Shown here piece by piece: positions 18,708 through 28,138 of a stretch of 64,000 bases of DNA. Below the pieces are notes generated by a model. The model was not told the DNA's origin. It ran no database searches and saw nothing but the letters and a program-made list of their open reading frames with translations. The position numbers and the translations under genes were made by a program. Origin of the DNA: Thermoplasmata archaeon (lineage in GTDB: Archaea > Thermoplasmatota > Thermoplasmata > Thermoplasmatales > Thermoplasmataceae); contig JAJZZE010000055.1 of assembly GCA_021797735.1 (NCBI GenBank), positions 16,283-80,282 on the forward strand. The letters run 5' to 3'. Each line of letters opens with the position of its first letter. Position 1 is the stretch's first letter.

Positions 18708-19171
18708 AATTTTTCACCCAGAACCTTATCTTTTTGCTTTTCCATATAATCTTCCATTAAAATTCTTAATTTATCATATTTTACTGAAAGTATTCTTACT
18801 GCAAGCAGGGCTGCGTTTCTGGAGCCATTTATAGCCACTGTTGCCACCGGAATACCGGAAGGCATCTGAACTATTGATAATAAAGAATCCAGTCCATTTA
18901 AGGCCCTAGATTGAACAGGAACACCTATAACGGGCAATGAGGTCATTGATGCAACCATTCCGGGCAAATGTGCGGCTCCACCGGCACCGGCAATTATCAC
19001 CTCTATATTATTCTTTACCGCAGTTTTTGCGTATTCCAGCATGAATTCCGGCGTTCTATGTGCAGAAACAATTCTGGCATCAACCTCTATTCCAAACTCC
19101 TTCAATGTGTCTATCGCATCTTTCATAGAATTAAAATCTGAGGAACTACCCATTATAACAGCTACTTTCAT
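18704..19171 (-). CDS. purE: N5-CAIR mutase
   Basis: 155 residues. The phosphate-binding start [17 protein letters not shown], the substrate loop SAHRTPEFM and [25 protein letters not shown] are the class I PurE pattern. It converts the PurK product into CAIR; bacteria-like PurE and PurK work as a pair, as here. The start at 19171 removes two residues of a GTG-begun extension. Upstream lie 45 bases before pheS, so purEK may be read from a promoter there or with pheS. Confidence 0.95.
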   Translation of the reverse strand: MKVAVIMGSSSDFNSMKDAIDTLKEFGIEVDARIVSAHRTPEFMLEYAKTAVKNNIEVIIAGAGGAAHLPGMVASMTSLPVIGVPVQSRALNGLDSLLSIVQMPSGIPVATVAINGSRNAALLAVRILSVKYDKLRILMEDYMEKQKDKVLGEKL

Positions 19172-19216
19172 AAACACATATTAAATTATTATTAATAAAA
19201 TTTAATCATTCTGCAT

Positions 19217-20674
19217 TTAAAATCTTATTTTATAATTTTTTAGCCAGTTCAGATCACCATTATATATCTCCCTTATATCATTTAAATTATAATATATCAT
19301 TGCCAGTCTTTCCAGGCCAAGTCCGAAGGCAAGCACAGGGGATTTCAATCCCAGTGGCCTTGTAACCTCAGGCCGGAATATTCCAGAACCCCCCATTTCC
19401 ACTTCCTTACCGTTTATATCTACTATAACATCCATGCTCGGCTCTGTATAGGGATAATATGATGGCAGAAATCTTATATTGTCAAACCCAAGCCTTGAAT
19501 AAAATTCTCTCAATAACCATTTTAACGTTGATAGATTTGCATCTTTACTGTATACAGACCCCTCTATCTGGTATAGTTCAGATAAATGTTTCCAGTCAAC
19601 ACTTTCATGCCTGAATACCTTCTCTATGGAAAAAACAAACTGTGGCTCCTCCTTATTATGATATAAATGTCGTATTGTGTTTACAGTTGTATGCGTTCTT
19701 AATATTATTTTTTTAGCCTCTTCTTCTGACCATTTATAATTCCATCCAGGATAATTTTTATAACCCTTTTCATGAACTCTTTTTACTATTTTCAATATTT
19801 CTGGATCTTCAAGTTCCATTTCACTGTTATTTTTTAAATAAAATGTATCCTGTAAATCCCTTGCAGGATGATCCTGTGGTATGAATAGCATATCCATATT
19901 CCACGCGGTATATTCCATATAATGGCCATGCATTTCTGTGAATCCCATTTCTAAAAATATTTTTCTTATCTCCTCTATTAAATATGTTAATGGATGTAAA
20001 CCAGCACCATTTATTCTTTCAACCCTGGAATTCAGGTCATATTTTCTGAATTTTTTATCTTTCCATTCTCCAGATGCTATTATTTCAGGTGTTAATAATT
20101 CCATATAATCATTATTCTCATAGTTTTTTAACACATTTAATCCGCTGTCGTTTATATTTATTATTCTTGTTAGGTTATTTTTCTCAGTTATTAAATTTCT
20201 TTTTATAAATTCATTTATCTTTTTATTTTCCGAATATTTTTTATTCTTTATTCCACTTAAAACCAATCTATTTTCATTGAAAATATTATTTAGATTATCA
20301 TTATTATAAACAATTTTTCCATTTACCGGTTTTATTCCAAGTTTGGCAAGGTTTGCCATTGCTATTTTATATTTGTCGTTTAAATAATTCTGAATTTCCC
20401 TTACCGTTAATTCCTTTTTATCCTTTAATATATTATATAATTTTTCTTCGGGAAAACCATTTTTTAAATATTCATTTCCCTCATCTGTAATACTGTATGT
20501 TTTTTTATACTCTTTCCTGACATCTATTAATTTTTTAAATTCTAAATATGATATTGAACTTGAAATTATTCTCTCATTTTCATTTATATTTATATTATTT
20601 TCATTTACATCCTTTTTATCTTTTATATAATTCAGTATTTTATATTCATAATTGCTTATTTCTGTTTTTTCCAT
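19217..20674 (-). CDS. pheS: Phenylalanyl-tRNA synthetase alpha subunit
   Basis: About 485 residues. The first ~200 hold winged-helix modules typical of archaeal/eukaryotic PheS; the catalytic class II core follows, with motif 1 near GAGLHPLTYLIEEIRKIF, HDTFY-type DLQDTFYLK, motif 2 around FRHESVDWKHLSELYQIEG, and motif 3 GLGLERLAMIYY. It works with a beta subunit not encoded in this window. ATG 20674 was chosen over 20713 because a TATA-like TTATTTAATATT lies 20-30 bases upstream of it. Confidence 0.95.
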   Translation of the reverse strand: MEKTEISNYEYKILNYIKDKKDVNENNININENERIISSSISYLEFKKLIDVRKEYKKTYSITDEGNEYLKNGFPEEKLYNILKDKKELTVREIQNYLNDKYKIAMANLAKLGIKPVNGKIVYNNDNLNNIFNENRLVLSGIKNKKYSENKKINEFIKRNLITEKNNLTRIININDSGLNVLKNYENNDYMELLTPEIIASGEWKDKKFRKYDLNSRVERINGAGLHPLTYLIEEIRKIFLEMGFTEMHGHYMEYTAWNMDMLFIPQDHPARDLQDTFYLKNNSEMELEDPEILKIVKRVHEKGYKNYPGWNYKWSEEEAKKIILRTHTTVNTIRHLYHNKEEPQFVFSIEKVFRHESVDWKHLSELYQIEGSVYSKDANLSTLKWLLREFYSRLGFDNIRFLPSYYPYTEPSMDVIVDINGKEVEMGGSGIFRPEVTRPLGLKSPVLAFGLGLERLAMIYYNLNDIREIYNGDLNWLKNYKIRF

Positions 20675-20713
20675 TGTATGATAGATATATAACAATATTA
20701 AATAATTTTCCAT

Positions 20714-20953
20714 GAAATGCTCTGTTTAGGGAACTGTATTAAGAATAAGATAATTCAAACCTTATAATACCGTCAGAATGAAGATATGCAGATGATATTG
20801 CTGTTACAAATAAATATGGTGCAAAAATATTATAAAACATAAATAATTAAAACAAAGGGAGATAATAGCTATAGAAATATGTAACAAAATTAATATATAA
20901 TAAGAATATTAATAAATACTAAGCAAAAGTTTTTATGATAGGAGGAAGAGCAA
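20714..20953. promoter_or_regulatory. Intergenic region with strong Shine-Dalgarno site before formate dehydrogenase
   Basis: 240 bases. Just before ATG 20954 lies AGGAGG (about 20940-20945) at ideal spacing, unlike the leaderless neighbours. A transcript from a TATA-like stretch such as TTAATATATAATA (20890-20902) would therefore carry a leader. Nothing else is recognised. Confidence 0.6.
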
Positions 20954-22483
20954 ATGGAAAGAAGAGAAGAGAAAAATATTGAAAAAGCATCTCATTTGAA
21001 GCATGAAAAGTTATCCAATATTACTGGGTCTGGATCAGGTATTTTAAATGATGTTGACTCTTTTTATACATTTCCAGAGAATAATAATGAGATTGAATAT
21101 TGTTCAGGCACGGCCTGTTTTGTTTCCCGTTTTCGGGACCCGTCCCTATTTGGACTAGCAGAGAAGAGTGAAAAGAAAACATACTGTCTGGGAAAGTGTT
21201 ATCTTGGCCCTGCGTCTTCGAATAAAAATGGAGAGCCTAACATTGAGGTAAAATCAAGTGCAGCTATTGTGCTTGAAAACATTGTCAACGGACCTCTCAG
21301 AGACATTAAGGATTATTCAAATACTGGGGGCTTCTTAGCCCTGAAAAATGCCATTGCAATGAATAGAGAAGAGGTTGTTGGAACAATAAAGGACTCAATG
21401 TTGAGAGGGCGTGGAGGTGCAGGTTTTCCAACGGGAGTTAAGTGGGAAAGTGTGCTCACACAGTCATCAGACAGAAAATATGTTGTTGTTAATGCTGATG
21501 AAGGTGACGCCGGTGCATATATTGATAAGGTGATCATGGAATATGATCCTTTTAAATTGCTTGAGGGAACGGTAATAGCCGGATATGCATCCGGATCGAG
21601 CACAGGTTATATCTACATCAGAAGGGAATATCCTGAAGCCGTTTCCACAATTTTGGGTGCGATCCAGAGTATGAATGAAAATGGTTTTCTAGGCAGGAAT
21701 ATTCTCGGTTCTGATTTTTCTTTCGACCTTCATGTTGTAGTGGGGAAGGGAAGTTACGTATGTGGAGAGGAAACTGCCATGTTGAGGGCAATAGAGGGCA
21801 GGAGGCCGGAAGTTTCCGTAAGGCCGCCTTATCCAACGGAAAACGGTCTATTTAACATGCCAACGGTGATTGATAATGTCGAAACTCTAGCCAATGTGCC
21901 ATGGATCCTTACAAAAGGGGCCGATAAATTCAAGGATCTTGGATTCTCGAAAAGTAGGGGTACCAAAGCAGTCTCCCTGAATTCTCTTTTTAAGCGGCCG
22001 GGGCTGTACGAGATTGACCCTGGTATGTCCCTTGAAGACCTTATCTTTGAAATTGGTGGTGGCTTAAAAGAAGGAAATGTCAGTGGTGTGATCATAGGAG
22101 GGCCACTTGCCGGAATAGTCACGCCGGATAAATTTTCCACTAAACTTGGTTATGAGGAGATGCACGCCATCGGAGCTTCTCTTGGTCATGGGGGAGTAAT
22201 AGCATTCGATGAACATACATCCATGCATGAACTCATAGAAAATGTATCGACATTTGTGGCATTTGAGTCATGTGGGAAATGCACCCCCTGCAGGGTCGGG
22301 AGCCGTGTCATCAGGGACGCATTCTCCGCCAGAACGAATAAATCTCTGTCATATGATGATTATACTGACATTGTATCCACACTGAAAGAGGCAAGTCTCT
22401 GTGGTCTTGGAACCGGTTTAGGTGATTTCCTTTCCAGTGCAAATACAAACTTCAACAGGGAGGTGAGATCATGTTTCGCATAA
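20954..22483 (+). CDS. NADH-oxidoreductase-type (NuoEF/FdsB-like) subunit of formate dehydrogenase
   Basis: 509 residues. Residues ~45-110 keep the cysteine pattern of a thioredoxin-like [2Fe-2S] ferredoxin (CSGTAC, later CLGKC). The rest is NuoF-like: GRGGAGFPTGVKWE (NADH/FMN binding, ~150), NADEGDAGAY, CGEETAMLRAIEGRRPEVSVRPP (~275) and the [4Fe-4S] motif SCGKCTPCRVG (~440). It would pass electrons from the formate-oxidising subunit to NAD. It overlaps the next gene by 13 bases. Codons such as CTC, ATC and GGA and the higher GC content differ from neighbouring genes, which suggests transfer from another archaeon or bacterium. Confidence 0.88.
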   Translation: MERREEKNIEKASHLKHEKLSNITGSGSGILNDVDSFYTFPENNNEIEYCSGTACFVSRFRDPSLFGLAEKSEKKTYCLGKCYLGPASSNKNGEPNIEVKSSAAIVLENIVNGPLRDIKDYSNTGGFLALKNAIAMNREEVVGTIKDSMLRGRGGAGFPTGVKWESVLTQSSDRKYVVVNADEGDAGAYIDKVIMEYDPFKLLEGTVIAGYASGSSTGYIYIRREYPEAVSTILGAIQSMNENGFLGRNILGSDFSFDLHVVVGKGSYVCGEETAMLRAIEGRRPEVSVRPPYPTENGLFNMPTVIDNVETLANVPWILTKGADKFKDLGFSKSRGTKAVSLNSLFKRPGLYEIDPGMSLEDLIFEIGGGLKEGNVSGVIIGGPLAGIVTPDKFSTKLGYEEMHAIGASLGHGGVIAFDEHTSMHELIENVSTFVAFESCGKCTPCRVGSRVIRDAFSARTNKSLSYDDYTDIVSTLKEASLCGLGTGLGDFLSSANTNFNREVRSCFA

Positions 22484-25179
22484 GCATTGATGGGAAAACG
22501 GCAGAATTTGATCGCCAGATTACAGTTTTTCAGGCAGCGAAGGAAACCGGAATTGATATTCCAGGATTGTGCCACGATGAACGCCTCAAGGACTATGGCG
22601 GATGCCGGTTGTGTGTTGTACAGTTAGATGGAAACGCCCATCCAGCAACAGCGTGCACTACACCTATACGTGATGGAATGGCTGTGAGTTCAGAAACACC
22701 GGATCTAGACAGGTATAGAAAAACCCTTCTCAAACTTATGATGGATCGAAAAAATTTCAACTTAAATCAGATAGACAGAAATAAGGATTTTTACAGATAC
22801 CTCGAGAAATACAGTTTACTCAAAGGCGTGACATTAAAAGAAAACAGTGAAGTCTATGAAGATCTGGATATCCATCCATTTATACATGTAGACATGAATA
22901 AATGCATAAACTGTTACAGATGTGTCAGGATATGCGATGAGGTTCAGGGACAGTTCGTCTGGAAAAAATGGCTACGCGGGGACAATGTAACCCTTCTGGC
23001 AGATGGAAGTAAGAATCTCACTGAAAGTTCCTGCGTGAGCTGTGGTGCCTGTGCTGATACGTGCCCAACTGGGGCAATTGAAGATGTTTCAGTTATTAAG
23101 GAAGGGCATCCAGAAGAATTTACACATAGCATCTGTTCCTACTGTGGCACGGGTTGTGAAATAAACATTGGGACATCTCACGGGAAGATTGTACAGATCC
23201 TTCCCGTTCTTGATTCACCTGTGAATAGGGGGCACCTCTGTGTTAAGGGCCGTTATTCCTTTTCATTCGTTGATTCACCAGACAGGGTCACAGATCCGAT
23301 GATCAGGGTCAATGGAAAATGGGTACCTTCCACATGGGACGAAGCACTGGAATACGCTTCAGAAAAACTCAGGAATATAAGAGCACAGTATGGACCAGAT
23401 TCAATAGGTGTTCTCGGTTCGTCAAGGGCCACAAACGAGGAAAATTATCTCACTCAAAAGTTCGCAAGGGTGGTTATTGGAACAAACAACGTAGATAGCT
23501 GCGCAAGAGTTTGCCATGCTCCTACAGCTGCAGGGATGGGCCAAACTCTGGGCACTGGAGCAGCAACAAACTCGTTCAGCGATATAGAGAGTGCCAGAAC
23601 CATTTTACTCTTTGGAACAAATACTACTGAGAATCATCCAGTTGTTGGTGCAAGAATAAAACAGCAAAAACTGAGAGGATCAAAACTAATTGTGGTAGAC
23701 CCAAGGAAGACCGAACTTGCGACATATGCTGATATACATCTCCAGATAAGGCCTGGAACTAATATTCCCATGATAAATGCCATAGCGAATGTAATTGTTG
23801 AAGAGGGCATGGTAGACAATGATTTTCTTCAGGGGAGGGTTGATGGCTATGCTGAATTCCGGGATTATATAAGACCGTGGACTCCAGAGAGGGCCGGTGC
23901 AATCTGCGGTGTGGAACCTGAACTGATAAGAAAGGCTGCAAGAATATACGCTGAGGAAAAGCCATCCATGATGTTTCACGGTCTCGGGATTACGGAGCAT
24001 TCCCAGGGTACGGATAGTGTTATTGACCTTGTCAATCTGGCATTGCTGACCGGAAACCTGGGAAAGAAGGGTGCAGGTGTGAATCCCCTAAGGGGGCAGA
24101 ACAATGTGCAGGGATCAGCCCATATGGGTTGTGAACCCTCAAAATTAACGGGTTATGTACCGATTGCCACGGCAAGGGATAAATTTGAGAATATCTGGAA
24201 AGTGAAATTACCTGAAGAGAAGGGACTAGACGAGTCCCAGATGATGGATGCTGCCATTTCTGGCAAATTTAAGGCACTATGGGTCATTGGCTGGGATCTC
24301 TATCAAACAAATCCGGACATAGAATTAACTGAGAAGTCCCTGTCCTCAATAGATTTTATAATCATCCAGGATCTGTTTTTTAATGAAACTGCTAAAAGAT
24401 TTGGCTCTGTGTTTTTCCCTGCGGTTTCATCATATGAGAAAGATGGAACATTCATGAATTCAGAGAGAAGGGTACAGCGTGTTCGCAGGGCTATTCCATC
24501 ACGTGGAAATGCAAAGGCCGACTGGGAAATAATACAGCTGTTAGCCCAGAAAATGGGTTATACAGACGGTTTTGATTTCGATTCACCGGAAGCGATATGG
24601 AATGAAATAAGGATGGTATGGGGAGCCGGATCCGGAATAACATATGAGCGTATAGATAAGCATGGATTGCAATGGCCATGTGAAACGGAACACAGTAATG
24701 GTACATTGATACTTCATGTTGACAGGTTCGCTAAGGGAGACAGAACATCTCTTGTAAATGTTGATTATATCCCCTCCAGGGAAGTTGCGGACAGCAAATA
24801 TCCGATCCTGCTTTCAACAGGGCGATCACTTTTCCAGTTCAATGCATCCACTATGACAGGTCGTTCTGGAAACAAGAGATTGCATAAAACTGACCATGTG
24901 TATCTATCATTAGAGGATGCAAAGGATCTGAATGTAGAGGCAGGAGACCATGTTCGGGTGGAGAGTAAGTTTGGAAGTGCAGTATTAGAGGTGTCTATGG
25001 ACTACTCTCTGGACAGGGGTGTTGCATTCGCCACATTCAATGATCCAGAGACTCTGGTTAACAGAATCACTGGACCATACAGGGATTCAAAACAGAACAC
25101 TCCAGAGTATAAGGTTACAGCAGTCAGAATTGAGAAGGTTGACAAGAGCCAGGCTAACCACATAAAAAATATGCCATAA
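22471..25179 (+). CDS. Molybdopterin formate dehydrogenase, alpha subunit
   Basis: 902 residues. The N-terminal [2Fe-2S] domain (CHDERLKDYGGCRLC) is followed by NuoG-like cysteine motifs (CINCYRCVRIC, CVSCGACADTCPTGAI), then CSYCGTGCEI binding a [4Fe-4S] cluster and the bis-MGD domain. RVCHAPTAAGMGQTLG (~350) marks the active-site cysteine in the position of selenocysteine, with the following histidine of formate dehydrogenases. The C-terminal molybdopterin-dinucleotide domain ends the protein. A Shine-Dalgarno GGGAGGTGAG lies 4-5 bases before the ATG. No fdhD-like sulfurtransferase gene adjoins. Base and codon use match the previous gene and not the surroundings. Confidence 0.93.
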   Translation: MFRISIDGKTAEFDRQITVFQAAKETGIDIPGLCHDERLKDYGGCRLCVVQLDGNAHPATACTTPIRDGMAVSSETPDLDRYRKTLLKLMMDRKNFNLNQIDRNKDFYRYLEKYSLLKGVTLKENSEVYEDLDIHPFIHVDMNKCINCYRCVRICDEVQGQFVWKKWLRGDNVTLLADGSKNLTESSCVSCGACADTCPTGAIEDVSVIKEGHPEEFTHSICSYCGTGCEINIGTSHGKIVQILPVLDSPVNRGHLCVKGRYSFSFVDSPDRVTDPMIRVNGKWVPSTWDEALEYASEKLRNIRAQYGPDSIGVLGSSRATNEENYLTQKFARVVIGTNNVDSCARVCHAPTAAGMGQTLGTGAATNSFSDIESARTILLFGTNTTENHPVVGARIKQQKLRGSKLIVVDPRKTELATYADIHLQIRPGTNIPMINAIANVIVEEGMVDNDFLQGRVDGYAEFRDYIRPWTPERAGAICGVEPELIRKAARIYAEEKPSMMFHGLGITEHSQGTDSVIDLVNLALLTGNLGKKGAGVNPLRGQNNVQGSAHMGCEPSKLTGYVPIATARDKFENIWKVKLPEEKGLDESQMMDAAISGKFKALWVIGWDLYQTNPDIELTEKSLSSIDFIIIQDLFFNETAKRFGSVFFPAVSSYEKDGTFMNSERRVQRVRRAIPSRGNAKADWEIIQLLAQKMGYTDGFDFDSPEAIWNEIRMVWGAGSGITYERIDKHGLQWPCETEHSNGTLILHVDRFAKGDRTSLVNVDYIPSREVADSKYPILLSTGRSLFQFNASTMTGRSGNKRLHKTDHVYLSLEDAKDLNVEAGDHVRVESKFGSAVLEVSMDYSLDRGVAFATFNDPETLVNRITGPYRDSKQNTPEYKVTAVRIEKVDKSQANHIKNMP

Positions 25180-25569
25180 ATAACGGGAATTCCCCATATT
25201 TTCCCTAAGCCGGTTCTCCTATGACCTTCCCGCGATGAAATGATTTCCCCCATAATACTCAACTCCGACGCTTTCTTAATGCCAGAGTTATCTGGGCGCA
25301 GGTAAGAATAACCAACAAAAAATCTATAGAAAAAATCTCTATAATTTATTATGCAGAGCCATTTCATAACAATATATTATTGCTAATTCCATGAATGACC
25401 TTCCTTTTTTTCTCATTTATAAAATATTTTAATTTCCTACTGTTTAGCCTCATCTCTGGTTTAGCATTTCTATCTATATTTAAATAATCCTTAAACAGAA
25501 ATTCAATTCTGGACAACATATAATTTTTATGTTTGAAATTATTTAAATAATAATTTACAATTAACTAAT
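25180..25569. other. Intergenic region, first part GC-richer
   Basis: 390 bases. Bases 25180-25310 keep the higher GC of the formate dehydrogenase block and a minus-strand frame is open across it into the gene (to 25002), but no family is recognised; it may be transferred flanking sequence. From about 25320 the sequence returns to AT-rich DNA, with a TATA-like ATTTAAATAATAA (25542-25554) before the next gene. Confidence 0.4.
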
Positions 25570-27396
25570 GTGGATTACGTACCTGATACATCAGTAATAA
25601 TAAGCGGAAAGTTTAGAGAATATCTGGAGGATAAAAAAGGCGTAAAGGTTATTTTACCTGAAGCAATGTTAGCAGAAATAGAGCACCAGGCAAACGAAGG
25701 AAGGTCAATAGGTTTTACGGCATTAGAAGAGTTAAAGAAATTAAGGGAACTGGCGGATAGTGGTAAAATTTACATAGATATTCTGGGAAACAGGCCAATG
25801 GAATGGCAGATAAGAAATGCACACAGTGGAGAAATTGACAATATAATAAGAAACATTGCAATAGAAAACAGTGCTACACTGGTAACTGGAGACCACATAC
25901 AGAGTATACTGGCATCAATAAAAGGCATAAATGTTGTATACCTAAAAGGTCCTGAAAAGGAAGTCCGTGATATTGAAGAATTTTTTGATGAGGACACATC
26001 ATCCGTTCATTTAAAGGTAAATATGAAGCCTCTGGTAAAAAGAGGGAAACCCGGGGAAGTTAAGCTGGAAGAATTAAATTATACTGTAACAAATGATGAG
26101 CTTGAAAATATTGCATATAATATAGTTCAAAGGGGCAAATTCGAGGATCAATCTTTCATAGAAATGGATATGTTAGGGGCTACAGTCATACAGTTAAAGA
26201 ATTTAAGGATTATAATAACAAGGCCACCATTTTCGGATATAATGGAAATCACAGCTATAAGGCCCGTTGTAAAAACAACAATAGGAGATTACAACCTGGA
26301 TAAAAAAATTATGGAAAGGCTTGATAATAAAGCCAATGGTATTCTGGTTGCAGGATCACCAGGTGCAGGTAAAAGTACATTTGTTACTGCTCTGGCAGAA
26401 TATTATGCATCAAAAAATAAAATAGTAAAAACAATGGAAAAACCAAGAGATTTACAGGTAAATGATAATATAACCCAGTACACATCACTGGAAGGCGACA
26501 TGGAAAAAACAGGGGATATATTACTGCTGGTTCGTGAGGATTACACCGTTTTCGATGAAATGAGGGTAACATCTGATTTTAGGGTTTATTCCGATTTAAG
26601 ACTGGCCGGTGTTGGCATGATAGGCGTTGTCCATTCCACAAGGGCAGTTGATGCAATTCAAAGATTTGTAAGCAGAATAGAATTAGGATTAATACCGCAG
26701 GTAGTTGATACGGTATTATTTATAGAAAACGGCAAGGTTTCACAGGCCTTAACAACAGAATACGTCGTTAAGGTACCATCAGGGATGAATCAGGAAGATC
26801 TGGCAAGACCGGTGATATTAATAAAAGATTTTATGAAAAATAAGACACTGAGTGAAATATATACCTTCGGTGATCAGATCGTTGTTATTCCTGTAGGTGC
26901 TACAGCATCAAGCAGTGTAAACCCATTATACGCACTTGCTGCAGGTAAAATAAAGGAGGACATGGAGAAGTTCCTTGGTACAGATCATATCGATGTTAGT
27001 TTTGCTTCAGATAATCGTGTAGTAATAAAAGTTCCGGACACAAAAGTACCAAAATTAATCGGCAAAAAGGGAGAAACCGTAAATAATTTAGAAAAGGCAT
27101 ACAACTTAAAAATAGACGTTGATACATTATCAGAGGATGTAAATATAATGCAGGAAGCATTATTTGAAATAAAAAACAAAACCATATTCATAGATGTTGG
27201 TGCAAGAAACAAACCTGTAAAAATATATGTTGATGGCATATTAATAATGCAGGCACGCAGTTCTTCAAAGGGCTTTATAAAATTAAGGATGAATAGCGAT
27301 ACCGGTTCAAATTTATATAAATACATAAAGCAGGGAAAAAGGATACAGTACATGATAGGTGAAGAAGAATTAAATAAAATACCTCCGGGAAATTAA
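25570..27396 (+). CDS. PIN-domain / VirB11-like ATPase with KH domain (COG1855)
   Basis: 608 residues. Residues 1-130 are a PIN nuclease-like domain (DYVPDTSVIISG, later HSGEIDNIIRN and TLVTGDH with acidic residues). A secretion-type ATPase core follows with Walker A AGSPGAGKST (~262) and the FDEMRVTSDFRVYSDLRLAGVGMIGVVHST region. A KH-like RNA-binding segment KLIGKKGETVNNLE is at ~500. This arrangement is a conserved archaeal family of unknown role, presumably acting on RNA. Translation begins at GTG 25570; the TATA-like element lies 16-28 bases upstream, fitting a leaderless message. Confidence 0.9.
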   Translation: MDYVPDTSVIISGKFREYLEDKKGVKVILPEAMLAEIEHQANEGRSIGFTALEELKKLRELADSGKIYIDILGNRPMEWQIRNAHSGEIDNIIRNIAIENSATLVTGDHIQSILASIKGINVVYLKGPEKEVRDIEEFFDEDTSSVHLKVNMKPLVKRGKPGEVKLEELNYTVTNDELENIAYNIVQRGKFEDQSFIEMDMLGATVIQLKNLRIIITRPPFSDIMEITAIRPVVKTTIGDYNLDKKIMERLDNKANGILVAGSPGAGKSTFVTALAEYYASKNKIVKTMEKPRDLQVNDNITQYTSLEGDMEKTGDILLLVREDYTVFDEMRVTSDFRVYSDLRLAGVGMIGVVHSTRAVDAIQRFVSRIELGLIPQVVDTVLFIENGKVSQALTTEYVVKVPSGMNQEDLARPVILIKDFMKNKTLSEIYTFGDQIVVIPVGATASSSVNPLYALAAGKIKEDMEKFLGTDHIDVSFASDNRVVIKVPDTKVPKLIGKKGETVNNLEKAYNLKIDVDTLSEDVNIMQEALFEIKNKTIFIDVGARNKPVKIYVDGILIMQARSSSKGFIKLRMNSDTGSNLYKYIKQGKRIQYMIGEEELNKIPPGN

Positions 27397-27630
27397 TAAA
27401 ACCAGTAATGTTTTTTATGTAATTAAATTTATTTCATTTATTATAGCAATCAGAGGTTACTTTTGCAGGATTAGGGGGATTGCTGGTTTCCTTAACAGGA
27501 GTCCGGGAATGAAATATTATAACATGCCGGGTTAATAAGTGAAAGAGGCAAGATCCGATATTATCGCACTCTGGATGTTAGTGTATGCCACTAAATGGGT
27601 TTTAAATATTTTTAATGTATATACTTAACC
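27397..27630. other. Intergenic region with 7-bp inverted repeat
   Basis: 234 bases. AGCAATC (27445-27451) and GATTGCT (27478-27484) are perfect complements 26 bases apart. The part 27450-27590 is richer in G and C than other intergenic DNA here, which in AT-rich archaea can signal a small RNA; none was identified. Confidence 0.4.
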
Positions 27631-28005
27631 ATGTATTCGTATGAAAGAACAATAGAAAAAAATGCTGAAAACACATTTGGGGAACTGCACAGGGCGTTAA
27701 AAGAGAAGGGCTGGATAATATTATCCTATGTGGATGTAAAAGAAATGTTTAAAAAAATGAATAAAGAGATAGAACCGTATTATATTTTAGATGTGTGCTA
27801 TCCAAAGGCTGCACTGGAGTTAATAACAGATAATCCTGATATGGGCGCATTTATACCATGTAAACTTGTTCTGATGCAGCAGGGCAATAAAACAAGAATT
27901 CTGATGCCAAAACCATCTGTTCAGGCAAAAGATTATCTGAATTCCGACGGAGAAATAGCAAAAAAATATGAGAACATCCTGATCGAAGTTCTGAGTATAT
28001 TATAA
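27631..28005 (+). CDS. DUF302 family protein
   Basis: 124 residues, soluble. The N-terminus YERTIEKNAENTFGELHRALKEKGWIILSYVDVKE and the central YILDVCYPKAALELITDNPDMGAFIPCKLVLMQQG are the pattern of DUF302 (COG3439). The fold is a small alpha/beta dimer; the function is unknown. A TATA-like TTTAAATATTTTTA lies about 25 bases upstream. Its neighbours give no clue. Confidence 0.85.
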   Translation: MYSYERTIEKNAENTFGELHRALKEKGWIILSYVDVKEMFKKMNKEIEPYYILDVCYPKAALELITDNPDMGAFIPCKLVLMQQGNKTRILMPKPSVQAKDYLNSDGEIAKKYENILIEVLSIL

Positions 28006-28138
28006 TCCATTTTCAATCACATATAAATAATGGAAAAAATATATCTTTATAATTTTTAATTTCAGTGTTATTGTAAAGGGAAATAAAATATTTTGTACAA
28101 TCATAAACTTTATTCATATAATTTGATATACCGTACTA

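Noticed and set aside
25002..25367. Minus-strand frame of 121 codons across the end of the formate dehydrogenase gene
   Set aside because: Half of it is antisense to the conserved C-terminal domain; the remainder matches no family, so a separate gene is not supported.
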